DNA of 64,000 nt, from assembly GCF_024323335.1 (NCBI RefSeq), contig NC_066580.1:83933391-83997390 (forward strand), read 5' to 3'. The position numbers and the translations under genes were made by a program. The notes beneath the pieces are model-generated. The model was given only the letters and a program-made list of their open reading frames with translations. It was not told the origin of the DNA and did not search any database. Source of the stretch: Lathyrus oleraceus. Its lineage: Eukaryota > Streptophyta > Magnoliopsida > Fabales > Fabaceae. Of the stretch, positions 57,932 through 64,000 are shown piece after piece. How positions within the stretch are numbered: the stretch's first letter is position 1; each line of letters opens with the position of its first letter.

Positions 57932-58783
57932 GGTCTGAAAATATTTGCAAATAAAACCTCAGCTCCTTGAAATTATTTTTTGTGTTATGTATGTCATGAT
58001 GCGCATGAATGCATCAATGCAACAATTACAAAGAAGGGATCACACACAAGGAAAACAAACAAAGGTCAAGGGACGAATCAAGTCATCATCAAGATCAATC
58101 ATCCATTTTGAAGGATTATGTTTTTCACCTTATTAACACCCAAGTTCCATTGATATTGACAACACTTGATTAGATCAACCAAGAATCAAGGGTTTGTTGT
58201 GAGTCACGAGCATGGAATCAGGTTAAGAACCATCGCAAAGGAGTGTACTAAGGTTAAAAACCTGTAGATCATGTTCTAAAAATTTCCCAGAGTCTTAATT
58301 CCATCTATCGGATATTACAGGTTAGGATGACTGACTCATCAACCCATAATATTCTTAAGAGAATCTCGTCTGAGTGTAGTATCGTGTAACAACTGTTATC
58401 AAGTCTACACCTGAATAGTCTCCGCACTACGCCCTAAATAGGACAAGTTGGGTTAAATGTTCTACGGTCCTCAACTTCTCGATCCCCAAATCAGAGAATG
58501 TATTGCCTAACCACAAATAACTTGTGTGTCATCAATAACTCCAAAAGGGTCTCCACTGAGTAGATAGGTCTCAAGCCAACTTGTTAAGGACTACTCCACA
58601 CAAGTCGAACATGACTATACCACCCTCCTATCTTAATTTCACTCAAGTACGGGTTAGAACGTATCTCACCACTCAGAGATCACCAAGCACAACAAGCAGA
58701 TTATATCACACATACAAATACAAACAAAAAATATACAATTATATACACACATAAAAAAGTAGGCTAAACCCACTAAGGACTAC
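57932..58783 (-). other. Ogre-3 untranslated leader
   Basis: Non-coding; aligned by eye with the Ogre-1 leader. It has one copy of the block that is duplicated there (about 58082-58160), with weaker inverted-repeat arms (GATCAAT and ATTGAT). Confidence 0.7.
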
Positions 58784-58801
58784 TCCCCAGCAGAGTCACC
58801 A
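58784..58801 (-). promoter_or_regulatory. Ogre-3 primer binding site
   Basis: The minus strand reads TGGTGACTCTGCTGGGGA, one change (T for C at base 4) from the Ogre-1 site. Confidence 0.85.
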
Positions 58802-58810
58802 CTTAATTTT

Positions 58811-61800
58811 TGTAGCGGTAAATTCATGACCATTAAGTTATGGATAAACTTAACGTCAATAAAACCAGAGTCGCCACCGCTCTTTTATTGTTTCCAAAGG
58901 AAAATAGAAAAGTACGAACAAAACCCAAAGATAAGAAATTTTCAAATCAAAACTAATGAAATGCCAGAGATTACAGGTAAGGGGGTTGGTTACACAGAGG
59001 GAAGGTGTTAGCACCCAAAGTGTCCTAGGTACTCCTTGGGAGCCCTTTTTTATGTGTGTATGTGTTTTTGGTATAAAATATTTATGCAACAAATAGAGTG
59101 TGGGGATGAGAAAAGAATTCATTAATTATATTTTTGTGTTTGACAAGACCTTCTGACTTGTGCCTACGTACCAACATAAAAATAAGAGATCAAAACCTCG
59201 TAGTTCGTGGTAACAATTTCAAAATGAGTTGATTGCTTTTAGTAAAAGTTTAAGTTTAAAAGAGGCACAAGGGGCCTAAAAGAATTTGAGTGAGTGTTAT
59301 TTATCTTCGTCTTTTGAAATTTTAAGTCAATATGGTTAGATTCATTTACAAGTTTGATTTAAGAAAAGAGTTTTAAAATGCAATGGCATAAGGCCAAAGT
59401 TTCTAATTTGCAATAAAGTCTATGTTTATAAATCACAATTAAAGAATGTTTTTAAAAGAGGGGAGATATTTTGAAATTTAAGAGAATAGGAGGAGATGAA
59501 AAGACTAATCCTAAGCAAAAATTTAAAAGTTAAGAGTTGAAAAGATTTGACCAATGGGATGCAATCCAATAGACAAGAATGTCATATAAAAACCCACTTT
59601 TCCTTTGGACTTTTAAAATCAAGCAATATCAGTAAACAAGCAGCAAGATGAAGAGCAAGGCATCAAATAAAGATAGCCATATCCAAGCAAGCAACTTCAC
59701 AATCTTCTTCTTAATCTTCTCATGTATCAGATGAACTACTCCTTGATTGGACTGGAATAAGGCATTAGGCACAAGTTCAAAATAACATTTTCATCAAGGC
59801 CATCTAGCAGATGAATTCATGTGGATCTCCATACTTGCATCAGATGGAAGCTCAACTCACAATAACTTGGATTCAAAAATGTTGGCATTGGTCAAGTCCT
59901 TTTGCATAGGAAAGGTTGCCTAATTCTAAGTCCAAAGCTCATATCAAATCCAACGGTCCACACAAACATTTTTTTAGGGTTTTTTGTTGTTTATTAAGTA
60001 TTTTAAGGTCCTAAGACGACAAGCACAAACAAGATACACAAACAAATATATACAACCACAATATATGGCTCAAGTGAGCAAAATGAAAATGGCATAGACA
60101 TAAACAAGTAAAATGATATGTAAATGTCAAATGAAATGGTAAATAGCTTGAATTTAAATTGCATAAAGTAAATGACTTGAAAATAAAAAGCAATATTAAT
60201 AAAAGTTAGTCAAATGTTAGTTGATTAGATGTTAGTGATGTTTTGCTTTTCAATTGATTAAGTCATTCTTTGGAGAAGACTCAACCCTCTATTCACAAGC
60301 ATGGATCCTTGAACCAAGACATCTTCCAAAGGAAGGAAAAAAGGCCAAGTTTCCACACAATACCATGAAAGGGGGGAGACTTACAATCTCACTTACTAGA
60401 ATGTTATGCCTTTGGGTCAAAATTTAGCGTTAGATTAAGCAATCGTAATTGGACTTATGTAGAAGTCACAACTATCTGAGGTCGGGCAATAAATTTTTTG
60501 GTGTTAATGCATGTTAGAGATATGGTATAATGAACCATACTCCTAAAACATACGACACACAAAAAGAAAATGATCAAAGGATGGACCTAATCTCATCCAT
60601 ACTTGTATTGGTTCATCTAACACAAAGTTATTGATGAACCAATTAGGCTTAGGATATTGAGACTTCATTGGTCAATGAAAGGGATGGGATAGAATGGGAT
60701 TGAAGATGAAGAGGAAGGGGAGATGAGATCAACACAAATTGGTCATGGGAGGACTTTTAGCAAATTAAAATCATCCATTCATTTTGGGAGATGAAATGTA
60801 CCTTTCATCAATCCCCTAAATCCAATGATTTTAGTCCAACAAAAGTCAAATCAACCTTGACCAAGGCCCAAACACATAGTCAAACTTCACAAGTCAATAA
60901 AAATGGCTCAACATAATTTCTACACAATTAATCAATTAAAAATCAGATTAAAATGCATTTAAATTAAATTATGTTTGATTAAAAACCTAAAACCTCTTCA
61001 AAACACTAAATAAATGGCCAAGAGATTTATCCTAGGTAAAACAAGGTCAAAGGACCTTAGACAAAAAAAGTCATTATTTTTTTAAAGTCAGAAGTATTTT
61101 TAAATAATTAAAAATATGCATAAAACAATTAAATCATGAAAAATATCAAAGTTAATCCAAAAATTAATTTTAATTCAAAAAATGAGAGAGGAAAATATTA
61201 GAAATTTTTTGGTGAAAGTCCCATATTTTTTGGATTAAAAATGAAATTAATATGAATTAATAAAAAATAAAAGATTAAATGAAATAAACAGAAGAAAAAA
61301 AAAGCTATCTGATCTCCCTCATTCGTTGAGGTGGCAGATCAGATGCTAGAAACACGCGTTCCAAATGCACACGAGTCAAACACGTTGCAGGCATGGTAAT
61401 CTGTTAGGACGCATGAGATTAAAACAATTCAAATAGATCAGATGGCCTGGATTGATCCAGCGCACCACCAGAGCCCTGGCTCCGGTCATCTTCTCCGGTG
61501 AGGGCCACCAGACTGGTCCAACCAAAACCTTATGCAAAATTAAAAGTGAATACACTAATTTAAAGGAAAAATGCTCAGGAGCACGAATCTGGCCTCAATT
61601 TTGTCCAATTCCAAATATATAAAAAGATACAGGGATTTGAATTTTGAGGATCATGAACTAAGTTACTTCGATTTGACCTCAAAGCAACTCAATCTTCTTG
61701 CCTATATTGATAGGACTTCAGACAACCAAAAGTCAACAAGAATGGTGGAGAATTGAGAGAGAATCGAAGAGATGAAAATTCTGAAAATTCACCTTCAATG

Positions 61801-63562
61801 GAGGTTCAGATTGGCACGACCTTGCTTTCAATTATGCTTGACCTTGCTTCAGATGCTTAATGGAGGCGAAATAGATCAAGGAAAGGTGTGGACTCTTGGA
61901 GTTTCAATCTCAAAACAGGTGGAGAATTGAAACTCGGTTTTCAAAGAAAATCATCAAGTTTATCCTGCAATGGTGAGGGTTTGGAGTTGCAGGTTCGAAG
62001 CTTGGCCATGAGGTCCTTAATTTTGAGCAAAGAGGGTCTTATTTATAGCCAAGGATATTGATTTCCACACACTTCCAATTTTGGAAAAATTTCAAAATTC
62101 CCTTTGCATGGTTGCATGGGCGTGTGCTAGGCCTATGAAATGATGTGTTCTGATCCAAAAATGAGTGTGCATCATGCTGAATTCATGTTGGAAGGCCGTG
62201 CAAATGTGTATGAAAAGTGGAAGTGGAAAACATCCAAATGGTCCTTCAACTTACACCCATGCGCAAGTCCTTCATTCTTTGGCCAAATGAGATGATGTTA
62301 GACTTTTTAGAAAGGTGAGATCAAGGGGAACAACTTTCATGCTGAACACTCTTTCATTTGAAGCTTGGATCATGATGAATTTTGAGGTGGAAGTTTGGGA
62401 AATCAAACATATTTGAAACTTTTCTAAGTCCCAAGTCAAATATTCACTTCTTCCACCTTGAATAACGTTTTCTATGGACTTCAAATGAGAAATGTTCCTT
62501 CATCAAAGTTGTAGATATTTCAAAACTATTCAATTTGGTCACAAATTTGACATCATTTGGGTTTGGCACGAAGGAGTTATGCATTTTAGAAGTTGAGGAA
62601 AATCACTTGTTCAATGGTATTGGCCCAAAATGACCTATAATGTTTCCTCTTGGCACATGCAATTGAAATTTGAATTTTAACTTCCTCCAAACATAAACGT
62701 TTAATTAGACACCTTGAATTTGATCATGGAATTTGAATATTTTTCATATCATAAAAATTGAGGAAGTTATGGTCTTGAGAAGTTGACCTCCAAACTAGGG
62801 TTCAGACAAAATGACCTATAATCTTTCATCATAAAAAATGACTTTCCAAGAAAAAATAGCTCTTGACCTTAACATGAAAGTTGTTTGGAATGTTATTTTG
62901 AGTAAATTTTCTCATGGAATCATTTTCATATGACAAACATTGTAGGATATAGGGTCTAGGGAACCCTAGTTTTGACTAGTTGACTTTCTTTGGTCAACCA
63001 CCATGATCCATCTTGCTAGCTTGACATTCTATTGACTTTTGGGACTCATGGAGGATCACATATGCATAAGATGATGAAATATGAAGTATCCCTTGAAATA
63101 TTTGATCAATTGTTGAAGAAACTTGTTGAAGAAGTCAGACAAGATACCTAGATGAATTAGGGTTTCCAAGGCAAACAAACTCCAAACTCTTGATGATTTC
63201 TTGATCAAAATAACATGTGAAGATCATGGGGATCCGTATATGATACTTAGAGTCAATGTGAACCACTTATTGATTGTACTCCTTGCATTGAGGGTCTTAA
63301 ACCTTAGATATGAGCTTGATGGAGCATAGGTGAGCATGCACACTACCTACAAAAGCAACAAATTATACATTGACATATTTTTGGTATTTTGGTTAGTAAA
63401 TAATGAAAAACAAAGTATGATACAATCAAGATATGCTTGGTGATCTCTCCCAATGCAAACCTAATGGATGAGAGGTAAGGAGAATGTCAAGGTGTGATCC
63501 CAATGCTAATGCATATGATGAGATAGCATGAGGGATCTTAGGGTTAAAATTGGGATCTTACA
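58811..63562 (-). repeat. Ogre-3 5' LTR, uninterrupted
   Basis: 4752 bp, the only whole Ogre LTR in the window and the best reference for the split ones. U5 nonamer TGGCGACTC (minus) at 58868-58876. A probable TATA box (minus GGCTATAAATAAG) at 62039-62048, about 1.5 kb into the LTR. No credible coding frame. Confidence 0.92.
62039..62048 (-). promoter_or_regulatory. Probable TATA box of Ogre-3
   Basis: The minus strand reads CTATAAATAAG, a strong plant TATA match at the same relative place as the candidate in the Ogre-2 LTR. Confidence 0.6.
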
Positions 63563-64000
63563 AAAGGGTTATGCATAATACCTAAATACGAACCTTAATT
63601 TATTTTCTTAAATAAATTAAAATATCATTTTTACAAGGGATAAAGGGATATAATCAATTCAAACTCACTTCAAATTGTATGACCTCTACCCTAGCGTATT
63701 GAGGCATTTTCTAAACTGAGTATTTCTCGGTCCCCGATACGTGAGAATTTTTCAAGGGATAAAAACAACCAATCAACCAACATTTTCAAAAAGAACTACG
63801 GTACTCTGATCCTTCGCCTAATGCGAAGGTACGTAGGCATATCGTTGTAAACTATAGCGAATACAGTTATAAAAAAACCTATTATGGGTCTCTCATCCAT
63901 TTAAGTAAAATACATTCTGTAAAAAAATGAATAATCAACCAGTAATCAATCAAATACATTAGGAATGCACATTAACCCTAGAATTGAAGGAGGATCTCAT
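63563..64000 (+). repeat. Ogre/Tat-type LTR fragment at the right edge
   Basis: It contains GAACTACGGTACTCTGATCC and AAGGTACGTAGGCATATCG (63794-63843), the U5 landmark of Ogre/Tat LTRs, in plus orientation. It is the target into which Ogre-3 inserted. It runs off the window. Confidence 0.6.

Larger units (their letters stand above)
57553..63562 (-). mobile_element. Ogre-3: 5' end of a third Ogre-type element
   Basis: The minus strand gives a complete 5' LTR (63562-58811), primer site, leader and the start of ORF1, cut at 57553 by copia-2. The LTR start TGTAAGATCCCAATTTTAAC and end CCGCTACA match Ogre-1 and Ogre-2. The flank AAAGG (63563-63567) is a candidate TSD whose partner is outside the window. 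Its host is an Ogre/Tat-type LTR fragment (63563-64000). Confidence 0.9.

Noticed and set aside
4208..58801. tRNA genes suggested by tRNA-complementary stretches
   Set aside because: These are primer sites of 12-18 bases next to LTR ends; no cloverleaf surrounds them.

Overview
This 64-kb window holds no recognisable host gene. It is a stack of nested LTR retrotransposons from a plant nuclear genome. Ogre-type Ty3/gypsy elements dominate: three elements with about 4.2-4.9-kb LTRs, an extra 5' ORF1, a tRNA-Arg-like primer site of the form TGGCGACTCTGCTGGGGA, and a long structured 3' region. This points to a legume, most likely tribe Fabeae (Pisum, Vicia, Lathyrus, Lens). The species cannot be fixed from the window.

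Layout. 1-16939: Ogre-1 (- strand), with decayed gag and ORF1, leader, primer site and a 5' LTR split by a complete Tekay-like chromovirus (5443-13936, + strand, TSD TTAGT). 16940-33806: Ogre-2 (+ strand), a deletion derivative in which the 5' LTR end is fused to RNase H, followed by integrase, a repeat-rich 3' region and a 3' LTR. That 3' LTR is split by Ty1/copia element copia-1 (22222-29089, - strand, TSD CAAGC), which itself carries a Tekay-type solo LTR (24698-26596, - strand, TSD CCTAG). 33807-34691: the copia-1-family LTR into which Ogre-2 inserted. 34692-57552: copia-2 (- strand; gag start and 5' LTR), whose LTR is split by a 21.8-kb pol-less Athila-like element (35012-56765, - strand, TSD GAGAA). 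The Athila 5' LTR holds a Tat/Ogre-type solo LTR (54951-56758, + strand, TSD GTTAT). 57553-63562: Ogre-3 (- strand; truncated ORF1, leader, primer site, full 4.75-kb 5' LTR). 63563-64000: part of another Ogre/Tat-type LTR. The nesting is seven levels deep.

Main unusual observations. (1) The Athila-like element contains nine head-to-tail copies of a 1434-bp unit (last 312 bp of the LTR + primer site + broken gag), formed at an AATA microhomology: a young macrosatellite born from a retrotransposon. (2) Tekay-type, Ty1/copia and Athila-like elements all carry arrays of 11-14-bp palindromes placed 19-21 bp apart, about two helical turns. One such module (GTTAACCGGTTAAC pairs) is shared by a Ty3 solo LTR and a Ty1 leader. 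(3) The Ogre 3' region carries three hairpins with covarying stems and repeats that resemble the 3' end of the primer tRNA.

Nothing here acts as a host pathway. The coding remnants are the gag, protease, RT, RNase H and integrase of the transposons, nearly all with stops, shifts or deletions. The Tekay-like element is the freshest: its LTRs have equal length and I found no difference by eye, yet its integrase holds two TAG codons. All alignments were made by eye; lineage names come from recalled family motifs.
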